A stretch of 64,000 nt of DNA from Sipunculus nudus (lineage: Eukaryota > Annelida > Sipuncula > Golfingiida > Sipunculidae), in NCBI GenBank assembly GCA_026874595.1, contig CM049310.1, forward strand, positions 37,711,558 to 37,775,557, in the 5' to 3' direction. The notes under the pieces were generated by a model. That model had not been told where the DNA came from. It saw only the letters and a program-made list of their open reading frames with translations, and did no database searches. Shown here in pieces: positions 11,801 to 25,190 of the stretch; the first letter of the stretch is position 1; every line of letters begins with the position of its first letter. The translations under genes and the position numbers were made by a program.

Positions 11801-12574
11801 ACACGCTTATTTCTGTTGGAAAGATACATTTGAAGATGCGGACCTAAGTTTAAGGCCTGGAAGTATTATACCCAAGAGAAATAAGGAGTTCCTGATTAAT
11901 TATACGTGGGGTAATGTTATTGGTAAAAAAACACAAGTCACAAGCATAATCACACATATTGCTGCTCAATACGTGTCCACATACTGTGTTTAGACCGACA
12001 CACGTTTTCAGATGATCACTTATGTATATCATAGCAGGTGATGCTAGCACTGAAAAAAAAAACAGTTTTTACATTTTAAACATTCTTTATTTATTTTCCT
12101 GGGTCCTTTGTGGGATTGACCCTGATCCTAGCGACCACTTGTACACGTCGGATCACTGATGAATGTGTAGAGCTGCAGAAATGAAGAATTTCCTTCTTGA
12201 AGTACGTACGCATTTCACAGCATTACAACGATATCATTCTTACAATAGAGTTTATACACCTGTTAGAGAACTTGTACAAAGCGGATTCAGGGAATTCTTA
12301 GTAATACTTAACTTAAAAGATCTGTCATATAAGCAAATAAGATATTGAACCACCAAAAACACATATTACTTAAAAACTACAGTTTGAATCTACGGGTAGC
12401 TGCTTTAGCAATATAATTCTTGCTACAACCAAAATGAATATTAGGATCCAGCTTAGTGCCTGAAATGTTTAAATTCTATACACCGGTTTCTGCTTTCAAC
12501 ATCTAAAATAAGTTGCTTTATGGTCTGTCTGATGTGTATTCTTTAAACCCACTTACCTGTACGTAGTGAGGAAC
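8823..12574. other. AT-rich intergenic DNA, no gene recognised
   Basis: No domain, repeat array or RNA gene was recognised. One open frame at 11507-11788 (+) begins with a hydrophobic, signal-like stretch and meets a GTATCA donor-like site after about 34 codons. It has no recognisable continuation and is not called. Confidence 0.4.
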
Positions 12575-14185
12575 CATAAATTCTTCAAAGGTGATTGATG
12601 GCAAATCTGTCAATGAAAGATATTCCATTTAAATATCGTTTCTATGGGTTAAGCAAAATAGGTTATTCGACAAGTGACCAAGGACTCAAAGATCTCTTGT
12701 GCACTCGTCCTATGTGACAACACTAGTAAAGTAAGAATTATTCAATATCATAGGGGAAACTTCTTGAAATTTAAAATATCATTTAAGTTGGAAAACCTAA
12801 AGATACTTCTAAGAGAATATAAGGACATCAGTCATAAATGTGACATTGATGAGTTTAAAATTTAACACGCCTGCATAAAGCTCCAGTAATTTTCAAATTT
12901 TTGCTATTTGCCATGTCTCCTCTGTTGACATTTTGCTGTTTGCCATGTCTCCTCTGTTGCGAATTTATTATTTGCTATGACTCCTCTTGTGATATTGTGC
13001 TATTTGCCATGTCTCCTCCATGTTGAAATTTTGATAAACTGGTGAACATACTATCATAAAACGTCACAGGGTCACAAGGACAATAATTTAACATACCTAT
13101 ACACGATGAACACTATTTTACTCATCTTATGGTAAGCTCAGTATTTGGACACACTTGAATGACTGTGCTAACTATAAACAAAATCCTTCTTAGATTCATA
13201 TAATTTTTGTTAATGAAGATAACACCCCAAAGTTTACACCAAGATGAATATTTGAGTTAAAAAATATATTTTTCATTATTAATACAGCATTTGCTAAGAA
13301 AAGCTAATCTTGTGATTTGATTTAATTAAACAGAACATACACACAAAAATTCTTCAAAGGTGATTGATGGCGAAGCTGTCAATGTAAGAAATTCTATTTA
13401 AATATCGTTTCTATAGGTTTTAAAGTTTTGCTAAATACATGTATAGGTTCTTCGACAAGTGGCAAAAGACTCAAAGCTCACCTGTGCATTCGTCCTATGT
13501 GACAGTACTAGTAACGTAAGAAAATGTTCTTATCATACAGGAAACTTCTTGAAATTTGAAAGATTATTTCAACTGGAAAACCTAAAGATAATTCTTATAG
13601 AATATAGGGACATCAGTCATAAATTTGATATTGATGAGTTTGCAAATTTAATATGTTTACATAAAACTCCTGAAATACCAATTTTTGCTATTTGCCATGT
13701 CTCCTCTGTTGACATTTTGCTATTTCCCATGTCTCCTCTGTTGACATTTAGCTATTTGCCATTACTCCTCTGTTGAGAATTTGCTATTTGCCATGTCTCC
13801 TCTGGTGATAATTTGCTATTTGCCATGTCTCCTCAACGTTGGTATTTTGATAAATTGGTGGACCTACTATTATTAAATGTCTTAAGGTCACAGGGACAAC
13901 ATTTGGGAATACCTATACATGATGAACACTATTATACTTAACAATAGTCTGCTCAGTATTTGGACACGCTTAAATGACTGTGCTAACTTTGGACACGCTT
14001 GAATGACTGAGCTAACTATAAACAAAATCCTTCTTAGATTCATATACTGTTTGTTAATGAAGATAACACCCCAAAATTCCAACAAATGACGAGTTTACAC
14101 AAAGATAAATGTTTGAATAATATACTTTTCATACTAATATAGCATTTGCTGAGAAAAGCTAGTCGTTGTGTCTGAATTTAATTAA
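12575..14185. repeat. Tandem duplication, about 0.8-kb unit, with nested minisatellites
   Basis: Unit 1 (about 12575-13345) and unit 2 (about 13349-14185) align along their length. Both begin near TTCTTCAAAGGTGATTGATGG and end in TTAATTAAACAGAA. Each contains a roughly 32-base minisatellite (TTGCTATTTGCCATGTCTCC) at about 12897-13040 and 13680-13845. In unit 2 the segment TTTGGACACGCTTGAATGAC is further duplicated. The short open frames across the array contain the repeats and are unlikely to be genes. Confidence 0.75.
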
Positions 14186-14416
14186 ACAGAAAATACACCG
14201 CTTTTACTGTGAGCAAGATTGCAACCAGTAAACGTCACAGCTATAAAGTAATGATGGATAAACTTCCCTCCTTGCGTAATGGTCATATTCATATCAAAAT
14301 CATACCTGTTGACTCTTATGAAGAATTATTTAGAACCAATGAATTCAATCTGATATGAGGATATATTGAGGTATCCTTCCTGCGGTCTCCATCTATAGAT
14401 AACACAATGGTTTGTA

Positions 14417-15129
14417 TTATTTACCTCCAGGATTGCTCAAGGACAGCCAGACCATGTCCAGATCTGACTGGGTAATAACTGAGGGATCTGAAGTTGAGTC
14501 ACGTGTCGCAAACCAAAGGAAGCCCAGATCAGATTCCCCGAACACATCTGAGTACGGTCTATCCACATACCGGTGAATGGGCCCTGCTCAACCACGCCAG
14601 CTTAAACAACATTTTTTTTGTCATTAGGAATAAAGTATGAATAAGGGGGTCATACGGGCAGAAAATATTTCGTTTATACCGAATGCATTTTCAAATTTTA
14701 AAATAAAGAGATATAACTGCATGAACAAATTTATGTTCGCTTGAGAATATGCAGTCAACGAATTAGCCAAACTAATAAAAATAAATATAAAGGAATTCAT
14801 GGGTCAACTCAGTTAAATGTAATATCTCAAGTACGATGCCAACTATACACTGACGCTATGATCTTGTCGACATTTTCGTAGAATTGCACCTTTCCTGTAC
14901 ACCTGTTCTTCTACATCCAGCTGGTATTAAACATGTAGCAAACTACTAAAGTCGGTGCATTTAAAAGGAAAAACCCTAACAACTCTACTTACCTTCATTT
15001 TTCATGTTGTCAAATTTACGCTGCAGATCTTCCTTGGTTAAATCATCCCTACCGGCTGAGAACAAACAGAAAATTCGGCATCCCGTGCGACGTGAACGGT
15101 CGTCCATATAACTGTCACATGTTGTTCAT
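14417..15129 (-). pseudogene. Secreted cysteine-protein family, copy C (broken)
   Basis: Two exons homologous to copy A at 16664-23913. Exon 14993-15129 (137 nt) has the same TATCAACAG acceptor and GAAG|GTAAGT donor and encodes RRTGCRIFCLFSAGRDDL...FDNMKNE. Its first complete codon is TGA (15126-15128) where copies A and B have TGC (Cys). Terminal exon 14417-14600 matches GVVEQGPFTGMWIDRTQMC but has lost one base just after that cysteine, shifting the frame. Two independent lesions make this a pseudogene. Intron and flanking DNA also align with copy A, so it arose by DNA duplication, not retrotransposition. No separate signal-peptide exon was found. Confidence 0.7.
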
Positions 15130-15185
15130 CTGTTGATACAGCATAATAGAACAACAACTTATTTCTGAGATCTCTTAACTTTTAT

Positions 15186-15215
15186 TATATATATATATAT
15201 ACATATATAAATATA

Positions 15216-15264
<49 letters not shown>
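15186..15264. repeat. (TA)n microsatellite
   Basis: Long TA run with a few interruptions, just 5' of copy C on the minus strand. Confidence 0.9.
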
Positions 15265-15266
<2 letters not shown>

Positions 15267-15759
15267 AGGGTTGTAATAACGCCTTTCCGCCTGTCTCAGA
15301 CAGCAAACACGTGTACTGAAATACATTTTTCATTCTGTACTAATCCGTTGGAAAGGTAAACACCTAAAGATGTTTTCTAGATTATTAGCTGATAAGTATA
15401 AAGAAACATGATACAAAAAGAAAGAAATATCTTACAGGTGGTATTCCACCGACTCCCTTATACTCCCCGGTATTTAGGCATTCATTTCGTATATTTTTCC
15501 TGTTTGTTTTTCTGTGGCACAATCGGTTTTCTGATATTTCAGTGTTACTATTGAAAACATTTAGTTCTTTTTGCAAATGTGCATGTAGGATGGCATGTAG
15601 ATGGCAGAATCGGAGCGAAATGTGACTGAAATTTTGATATAACGGTCGAACACATCTTAGCGGAAAGGCTATTTTTTTTTCCGCGGAAAGGCAAAACTTT
15701 AATAATGCCTTTCCTCTTAAAAAGGTGAAATTTTCAAAGTATTACGATTACTGTATATC

Positions 15760-15860
15760 GTTACAGTTTGACATAAAAGTGGGCCGAACTGTCTCGCTAG
15801 TAAAGCTTGCTTTGCTAGCGAAGCGGTTGGTACCACGGACTTGTGCGCCACCAACATGTT
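15760..15860 (+). repeat. tRNA-derived SINE, truncated copy 3
   Basis: Aligns with the first 100 bases of the SINEs at 8369 and 8654 (GACATAAAAGTGGGCC through CACCAACATG) and stops before the B-box. Confidence 0.65.
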
Positions 15861-16663
15861 GTTTGCCCTGTGACAGTGATATATATCAAAATGGGGCACA
15901 TACCTGTATGTTTGGATTGGGTACACCATGATTGCTTCATTAGTTGCAATACTCAAAATATTGTAATTTAGTAAGAGTCCACAACACACGTCACGCACAT
16001 AGGATAAAAAAATGTAGGGGGCACCATAAATGTTGGTATGAGATCACTTGGCACATTATACACATACATACAAAATGGCTATAGCTCACAGGTGAAATAA
16101 CTTTAATAACTGAATATTTATCAGATACTAGTAAAATATCTATATATGCATACATCTTTAATATGTATTACACTCCGATCAGTTCAGGGTATGGCTAATG
16201 AGAACGAACCGAATATCAGATAAAGTGCTATACATAGAAAAGAAGGTTCACCAAAGAGAAACTGTCATTGATTGGCACAAAGTTTAATTTTATTTTCCTA
16301 GGAGGTAACGAGCAGGAAACAATGTCTATTAATTTATGCTGGAATTAACCTACAGGGTCCGGAGTCTATTAACCAGGGATGACGTTACCAAGCAGAGATA
16401 TTCTTTTAATTTAAATTGACTATAACAATTCTGACGGCCTATACATTGGACTCGCAAGAATGCAACCAGCAGGTCGCAGAGTTATAAAAGAGATAATGGA
16501 TAAAATACACTCCGTACATAATGGTTCGTTCACAGTCATACATGATTACTCATATGCAGAGATGTTGAGAACCAATGAATTTAGTGGGATTTTTTTAAAG
16601 CTTGTAGATGGTCTGTTCACTGAGGTCTCCATCTAAAGATAACAAAATGAGCAAAATATATTC

Positions 16664-19600
16664 CTAACCTCCATCATTACTCAGGCTCAACCAGACAAAG
16701 TCAATATCCGACTGCGTAATAACAGAGGTGACAGAAGTTGGGTCACGTGTCGCAAACCAAATGAAGGCCAGATCAGCTTCCCCTGTACACATCTGAGGAC
16801 GGCCCATCCACATACCTGTGAATGGGCCCCGCTCAACCACGCCAGCTTAACCAACATTCACTCTAGAGAATAAAGTAGGAATAAGGTTAAACATTATTCA
16901 TTATGCAATTTTGAAATAAAAAGAAAAAAGGGCATGCATAATTCGTTTGCGGTTTGTATATACAGTCATCAAAATGCCAAATTATTAGAAGTGAAAAAAA
17001 TATCTTAGAAACAAGCGACCTTTCGGTTGTTTACAGATAAGTGTCATTTTTAAAAGTACAAGAAGCAGAAATTTTTAAAATATCAAAACAAATTATTCAA
17101 ATAAAATCTTTACTTTGTTATTTTCCAAAATAAATTGGATCCGTAAGTATCACTCTTATTGCCGAGTCTCTCTAAAGATAATACTTATAAATGTTTTATG
17201 TATATTGACGCTCTGAATTCCACTTAAACGAATCTATCTACCTATCGTGCTGTTAGAGACGTCTCTGTACCTACGGCCTCATTACACCCACTATACTTTC
17301 TCAAACGCATTTTCCAAAGCTTGGTTTAAGTAACTCATATGGTCATATTGGCTGTGGTCTGCTGTCATTAATGTCGATCATTACCTGTGACCAGCTTATT
17401 CTTAATTTGCCTCTGCAAATGCCTCGATGTCTACTAGTACTTAAACTTCATTGAAAAAGACATAATTCAAGCAGATAACTACAAAAGAGTTATTATTGCA
17501 GTGATCAATGACTACTCGTTTCTCCTCTGTCAAAGCTTCGCCGAGAGTCTGCATTACTGCATTTGGAAGCCTTTGAACTGGTTTACTCATTGAATATCTG
17601 TCTTACTGGCAATTAAAACAACCGATATCAAGACTGTCATGGATCTGCACCTATCCCCGCGTATTTCCCTGACTGGTATAGTCTTAGGCCTATATTTGTC
17701 TCAAATCAGGACTGACTCATAACCAAATATGTTTGCAACAAATGAAATGTAGTACTGAGAGTTCTTCTATTTTTAGCAGGTTCCTTGGTGTAGCGGTAGT
17801 GTTGTGTAAGTTGTAATATACAAATACTAATAATAATAAAAAGAAGAAGAAGCAGAACAATAACGGAAAAACAAATATATTGAAGATAATATGAAGATAA
17901 TGATGTCATATTATTGACCTCCTTCTATTTATTGCAAGCTTTGCCGAATTCCAATGTAAAGGGGAAAATGACCCAGTGATGTGATATCACAAGTCAATTT
18001 TAATATTTCCTTTGTCACAATTGTCACTGATGTTGAATATGCATTGACTCGAAGATCTTGCCAAAATTTATTTATAAGAGCTAGCACCTGTCCTGCACAA
18101 TTCTTCTTCCTACACCTGGCAAGTTTTAAACTTGGCAAACTACTGAAAGCATTGTCGGTGCGTTGTAAAATGAAATACCCAAAACTCTACTTACCTTCAT
18201 TTTTCATGTTGTCGAAATCACGCTGAAGACCTGCCTTGACTAGAACATCTCTTCCGGCTGAGAAGAAACAGAAGATTCGGCATCCCGTGCGACGCATACG
18301 ATCGCCCGCATAGCTATCGGATGTTGTGCATCTGTTGATACAGCGTAAGTAAGTTTTACATTAGTTTTCCTTGGAGACTTAGGTGTGTATAGTTTTTCTT
18401 ATTCTTATTAATGTCTGCCCTTTCCAAGTATCTCTTTATATAATTTGGTGTCTCAAAATCATTTAAAGAAATTAGATTTTTTTCCCTTTTTCAGTGATCA
18501 TGATATCAGCAACTCCTTGTGTATTATTTCCCGTCGAAGGAGATATGTCTTCTAAAATGGACCACGTCTGGTCGTCCGTCCTTCCAACACCCGTTTTTAC
18601 CAAATATCTCGAAGAAAACTCCTGATGCTTCCTTCGAAAAGTTTTGCAGATATGTAATTAATAAAAACACTAATTCCTCCAACTCATATACAATGATTTC
18701 TCAGAGTAAGGGGAATTGAATAAATAATATATATATATTAGATGGAACTGTGTTCAAACTTTGGTTTTCTCAGGACTTTGTAATTTGGTTATCGCGAAAC
18801 TGCACATTTACAGGTTTTTTTTCCTAATATGTCGCAAATGTTTTTCTTCTTATTTTATGACCTACTACACTAATCTTTACCAAAGAAGGCAGCCAAGATT
18901 GTCATGTGACTATAATGTTATTTTACCATGCAGATGGCGCGACCTGTGGTGGTTGATTTTTTCTCTGACATGGAAGCTGGTATTTTCTGCTTATTTCTAA
19001 ACTATCCACAACATATTTTAAACTTAATTTTCATATCATGATCCACTGTATCCTTTAACAAAGGAAATCAATTGTATGTGAATTTAATTGTTAATATTCA
19101 AAATTGCCTTTTAATGCAAATATAAATGTGACCAAACAAAATAAAATCTAGTTGTTTGCATACTTAGAATTTAGAATAAACATTCAGGCAACAGCAGAAG
19201 CTACACGCGTCAATTTTTACAGCTATTTTATATTCACATTATAGCTGAAATTGTATTTATTATTAATGCTTGTTTTAATTTGTTATCCATTGTTATGCTC
19301 TTGTTCAAATATGGGGAAGTACATATTAAACAAAATTGACATATTTATTATTAGTAGTAGTTGTTGTAGGGGTAATAGTAGTAGTAAGTCAGTTTGTTTA
19401 TTTTTTATATAAATGATTTTAAATAATATTTATTTTATGATTATAAAATAAACATTTTGATCTTAGTACCGGATCGCCTTCAACAGGACCTGAGCTTCAG
19501 GACCGGTCCGCACCTTTAATTTTCTAGCTTATGATATCATACTCGTTTTTTCTCAATATCATAGCTCAGTATTCGTCAGAAAAACAGCTCAGCATTTCTC

Positions 19601-22600
19601 AGTATCACAGTTCAGTATCTGTCAGTATCATAACTCAATTTTTTTGCATTCCATGAAACAATAGACAAAAGCTTTTATCCCATGAATTTCATTCACTCTC
19701 AACATATATTGTTTAATATAGATTCTATGTTTTGGTTATATATGTAGATCTACCTTTTGTTATATTACTTTTTTCATAAAGTCTTCCTATTTGAATATTA
19801 TTCAAATGATATCCCATTTAAATTCATTTAGCAACATGCTATAATTTAGGTTTATGCATATGGTATCCTAAAATTTCTTGATTTAAAATTAGTCCTTGGA
19901 CGATTCCTGAAACTTTAAGTTTTTCTTCACCTTCCATTATTATTAGTTTTGACGCCGTTTTCTGTAAAAGAGATTCATGGAGATCAAATTTCAAAACAAG
20001 ACCCCTCTGGAAAAGTGTCAAAAAGGCATGAAGTCATCAATGTTTTAAACTAACCTCGGTACATAACTTTTTGAAAATATATGGGTTAATGTCGAGGGTT
20101 CACATCACGAAACATTTATGTGGAGGAATTTTTTTTTCTGCTGAATTCAATCAGAGCTACTACCACCACTAATTTTAATGTGCTTACTCCATTTGAATTA
20201 ATTTTAAAACACTATTTAAAATTAAAAATTTAAAATTAAAAATTTAAAAATTTAAAAATTTAAAAATTTAAAAATTTAAAAATTTAAAATGTAAAAGGAC
20301 ATATAATTTTAAAACCATACTTTTACTTGGATACAAAGAGGCAAGATTAGTCCTAATTATCAACTGGATGAGCCAAATGGAATAGATATGTTATTTTGAA
20401 ATTCAGCGTTTTTTCAAGACTGAAAGTGAACAATACTTAGCTACTTGAAGTATTTATAAGTGATCATTTGTTTATTATAAGGGTCTACATCAACTTTTGA
20501 GGCAGAGTAAAAATTTGATGTTTACATTTCATGTTGACGGTATGGGGCAATACGTTGTGTTTCTTTTATTCGACTGAAATGAAGATACAAAAGTAAATTT
20601 GTAGATTCAATACAAAATTTTAAAATGAAAAAAAAATGACAGAATTTTAAAGATTAATGGGAAAAAATCCTGCAGATGCAGTCAAAAATATAAAATTGAT
20701 GAAAAAAAGTCTAGGAATATAACTGCTTTCAAAACATTTCTACTCTGCACCCTTTAACTTGAAGCATCTAAAATAATCACTCTGCATACATTTAGGATAT
20801 ATTTATGCTTGTGTTGTTTTTTTATAATTGTTGTGATCCTGGCATAACAGGAGAAAATTGCACTAAATTAAATAATATGAAGTGGTGCGTAAAAAATAAT
20901 CGCTTAAATTATCCGCCCAAAAGGTTTGATAAATAAATTTGAAAAAAAGACAACCAAAATGGCTGAAACCACGGAGACTTGAATTAGTTTTTAGTTTAAT
21001 AAAACAAATCTGATTATGAACATCGCATGCATGTTGTTACTTAAACATAACTATGACTTTAAAAGGGCTGCTGCTGATAATTTTGAAATTTCGAATGGAT
21101 TTAATATTCGTCTGATTGACTGGCAATTCTGGCTCAGTCCTTAAATATTAATTAAAACACCTAGTTTATATTTGTTTGAAACCTCCTAGGACCTGGCAAA
21201 GAGTTTCTCCATTTACCTAGCAATGAGCATTCTGATAGACTGGGACAGAATACATTTGTTTCTAATTTCCATTAATTTTGCATTTTGGAATAACATAAAT
21301 AACATTAATGTACGTTTTATAAGTTGTCGATTTAGGCATTCATAAATGAACTTTTATTAACAACATGAATTTTTAAGTCCTGAATTCCCCAGATTACCAG
21401 CCCAAGTGCTAATTCTGATTGCGAACATACAAAATAACAAAGAATGAAAGGGCCGCCCTTTCATTTAAAACCATACACTTGAGCTGTCATGACCAGTCAT
21501 GAGCTGGATAAAGGGGTCGTGATGACTGTAAACCCGATTTGAAAGGAGAGACATACTATGCTTTTAGGAAATATGGATTCTGTTTGATTTGTTTGGAGTC
21601 AGGTCAAGGAATCAAAAGACCGTACTGAAACATGTAATACACTACTCTGATATAAAGTTTTTTGTTATCAATTTAGTTTTGCACCCCTCTCAGTATTATA
21701 TTAATCCTTGGATGATAGAGTGCCAACTGATATGAATAAAATACTGCAACATTCTGATCTGATAAATCTAAACATTTTTTCATCACATTCAGTTCAGTTC
21801 AGTTTTGAGAAATATTTGTATTAATTTTCCATAATAAAAGGATTAAACAGAAAATATTTAACACTATTTTTGTGGTTTCAGTGGTTTGTTCATAATTCGT
21901 TTATATTTCTGAATCCTTTGTTTGCCGTACAAAGAATATAAATTATCCCCGATTTTTACGGCAAAACAATAAAACCCATCTTGTGAATCTGGTCAGGATA
22001 TCTGAGAACTGGCGAAACACTGTATTGTGAGACAATCAGTGAAGCCTTCCTTAGGAGCTTATCTCCTGTATACACTTATCCAAACAAATCACTTAATTTT
22101 GTAAACTTGGGTGAAATATTGAAGGATTGATCGGGCCCTATATATTAACATGTCTCTCGTGACTAAAATTTCTTTTTCCTATTAAAGTATGTAAGTATGT
22201 CGAAGCCACTATTTGCCCTTTCAACCGGCCGGAAAGAGATTAAATAAGGACAAGCCACAAAACTAAGAAATAAAATCGGTTTATATGAAAGAATCTTTCG
22301 TTTTTTTTTATTTAATACATCTCTTATATCTTATAAATGATTTTACCTGAGACGCCTCTATGAACAGATGACAGTGTCATGTAAATTAACATTATAAAAA
22401 AGAGTTGTTTAACATCAGTCCATATTATTTTCTGATATAGTTATCTCCCTCTACAATTTGTCTTAATATTTCTTAACAAACTATCCAGCCTGTGTCTAAC
22501 TCTGAACTTGGCGGAACAGATCTATTAGTAATCAGGTCAACTGGCTCCCAGTCCTAAATGCCTACCTACAGTTTAATTTATAAATTCGAATTTAAGATTT

Positions 22601-23913
22601 TTAATTTGATAAACTACGTAAAACGGAAGTAAAACATACAAGTAGGATTTTTTTCAGCAAAATAATCACACTTAAGTTAGCTGTTCTGTCGAACACATTA
22701 AAAATAAACAAAATGCCAACGTATACATAAAACATTAATATTTATAACTTTTCAGGATCAATTGGGAGATTTAAATGATGTAACGGTTTCACTTTAGCCA
22801 AACAGTTTTCAAGAATTTCATTGAAAGAGAGTTTAAAAAAAACAGGAAAAAATGAAAAAACAATATATTTATTTTTTAAATAAATCATAATGTCTTTGCT
22901 GTCCTGCCTGCTGTAATAAAGACGTTTTATGACACATTCACTGATTTCTTACCATCACCTTTTGCCTAGTTACCAGGTTTAATTATGAATTTAATGTATA
23001 TACACGTTTTCAAATATATTAAATAAAAGAGATACTATATTTTTGGCTCTAAATGGAAAAACGTCATTGTCAAGTGGTTTATGTTCAAGACTTACCTCAT
23101 TAAAATACAAATCTTATGCAAAATGTCATGACAGCTGTAAATTTCTATACTAATTTTCTTTTTTGTCAATATAGAATTAAAATTCAGGGTTTAAATAAAA
23201 TATTTAAATTAAATTACATCAAATTTAGAAATATAAACATGAATCCCCCAAGCTGTTTATATTAGGTAAAGTGGTTCCCCTGGTTGAATTTAGCAGTAAA
23301 TATTTTCCACGTAACAATTTCGTAGAGTGAACCCTTGACATTAACCCATAAATAAAAAAATATATACATGTAGCGTGGTTTTAATTTATTGATTTGCAGA
23401 TTTCAAGCCTTTTGGGCATGTTTCGAGGGGGTAATGTTTCGAAAAGAATGCCTTCCCTGAATTACTTTAACAGAAAATGGCATCAAATTCAATTATTACT
23501 GGGGTGCAGCAAACTCGAAATTTAGGGCCTGATTCGGAATTGGCCCCAGGACTATATGAATAGGTGAAAGATAATTGACGTATATATGTACTAAATGTAT
23601 ATGGATGATCAAAATCCACTTGAAATCGCCATGTTTCAAAGTATAGATTTTCTTATCCCTATAGAGTGAGAGGAATAGAATAGCTTTGTCCATCTCTCTA
23701 AGAAGGTTGAGAGAATAAATTATTCCTGTCACCCCCCCCCCCCCCCGCAAGTCACATGTTTAATAGATAGCAAAAATAAGATTATTCGTTCATTGGTTCA
23801 TTGGATAGCATAAATAAGGTTATTCGTTCATTGGTTCAATTGAAACATACGTTTGGGCACTATCGGCTCCAACAACAAGGAGGAATATAGCCAAATACAG
23901 CATCGTTGAGTCA
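16664..23913 (-). CDS. Small secreted cysteine-containing protein, copy A (open)
   Basis: Three coding exons on the minus strand. Exon 23913-23851: acceptor TTATAG, ATG at 23903, signal peptide MLYLAIFLLVVGADSAQ, donor GTATGT, phase 2. Exon 18331-18195 (137 nt): CTTSDSYAGDRMRR, then TGCRIFCFFSAGRD and FDNMKNE, donor GTAAGT, phase 1. Exon 16845-16664: GVVERGPFTGMWMGRPQMC, TGEADLAFIWFATRD, DIDFVWLSLSNDGG, stop TAG at 16664-16666. Junction phases agree (AC|A = Thr, G|CT = Ala), giving about 120 residues with a signal peptide and few cysteines. The family is not recognised. Copies B and C keep a CxxC start (CTAC or TTC); copy A has Ser at the second Cys. The last exon may instead splice on at GAG|GTTAGG, but copy C also meets a stop just after this point. 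This is the only copy without a visible lesion. Confidence 0.65.
19660..23340. other. AT-rich segment present only in duplication copy A
   Basis: No gene, transposon end or coding domain was recognised. It includes a (TTTAAAAA)n tract at about 20217-20290. It is either an old insertion in A or a deletion in B. Confidence 0.5.
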
Positions 23914-24839
23914 CTATAACAGAAACAAAAAATTCTAAACTAAATTTTGAAAAAAAATTGAATTAGTTTACAGATGATTTTTTACATGGATTGTAGAAAT
24001 AGTTATAATAATAAATAAGCTGCACTCTCAATGGCTCGAGGTGGAGACATTGGGTGGTCTGTATGGACGTGAAAAAACCGAAGAACCCGGGAAAATACCT
24101 TAGAGAAGCCCAAAGAAGACCTTACCACTACGAGCAATTCTCATAGGCACTCCGGGTATCGCAATCGGGTCAAATCCTTTTAATACTCAATTCTTGAGGT
24201 CCCAAGTTATATTCTCATTCAAGTAAGGTCACCTGGCTCAATTGCAGAATTTATATTCATCCTGACTACCTTTGGGCACATATGAATGAATTGTACGTAA
24301 ATTTTTGCTGTGAAAAGTTTGAATGACCCTCTTGTGAAAGGTTTATGACTTGCTTTATCTACAATGTCTGATGCAACGGATGCTTGTCAGTAATTGTGGA
24401 TAGAGGATCCTAAAAAGGTAGGGGGCGCAACACCCTGCAACAGGTGAACTAATTTTTTTTTGTTTCATTAAAATTTCTTCCATGTTTTTTTTAATTGAGA
24501 GTGACTGTTTCTTCTGTTGATGTTCGAAATCGGAAGTTCGGGCCACGCAAACAAAATGTACTGTCAATAAATGTCGGCTGATAATGCCATTTACCAAAAC
24601 CTCTTCACTTACTTATGTTAAAATATCGGTAGTTCTTCATATAATAAACGTTATACACTTAATGTGTCATGCATCACCTGCTTTATCAGAAAATGAATCG
24701 TGTGTATATTTTTTAGACAAATTTCAGATTTGGTACCTGGACTAATGAAAAAAACACGAATAAGCAAGGATAATAAATTTATTTCAAATTGGCAAAAAGA
24801 AATTAGAAAACTAAAGAAAACGCAAATTTTGGTTACTCA

Positions 24840-24895
24840 TGGTGTTGCCTTCAGTCGTCATCTGCCCAAGTCCTCCCTTCGTCATTATTTATAAT
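24840..24895 (-). promoter_or_regulatory. Candidate TATA promoter and 5' leader exon of copy A
   Basis: Minus-strand TATAAAT at 24893-24887 is followed by a short leader and a possible donor (GTAACC) near 24835. The same arrangement is conserved in copy B (TATA at 45833-45827), about 0.8-1 kb upstream of the signal-peptide exon, whose own acceptor lies only about 10 bases before the ATG. That spacing implies an upstream non-coding exon. Confidence 0.35.
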
Positions 24896-25139
24896 GTTTA
24901 TTGACTTGAGAATTAAACAGGTGTCGGGGTATGTATGAATTACCCGACACGTGGCTTTCTTATCTGTGTGAATAAGGTCAGTAAAAGAGGAACCTTGTCT
25001 GCGAACACAAACTTTTTGCGATAAAGAGGCTAGTAAACAATAGAATTTGGCCCCTGGAAAAAAAACTTGTTGCTCTGCATAATAGAAGTGCACGAGTTTG
25101 GACTGGACCCGATCGGATCGCTAACACAAAAAAAACGAA

Positions 25140-25190
25140 CCTCTTATCCCTAGACCGGTCCGGTCCGGTCCGGTCGGGACCGTTTTAACT
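25140..25190. repeat. CCGGT tandem repeats
   Basis: Short run of CCGGT/CGGTC pentamers in copy A; fewer units are present in copy B at 46018-46045. A similar cluster lies at 47880-47930. Confidence 0.6.

Noticed and set aside
17780-17815. tRNA-like GGTGTAGCGGTAGTG motif, also near 35490
   Set aside because: No B-box or cloverleaf follows; it is simply part of the segmental duplication.
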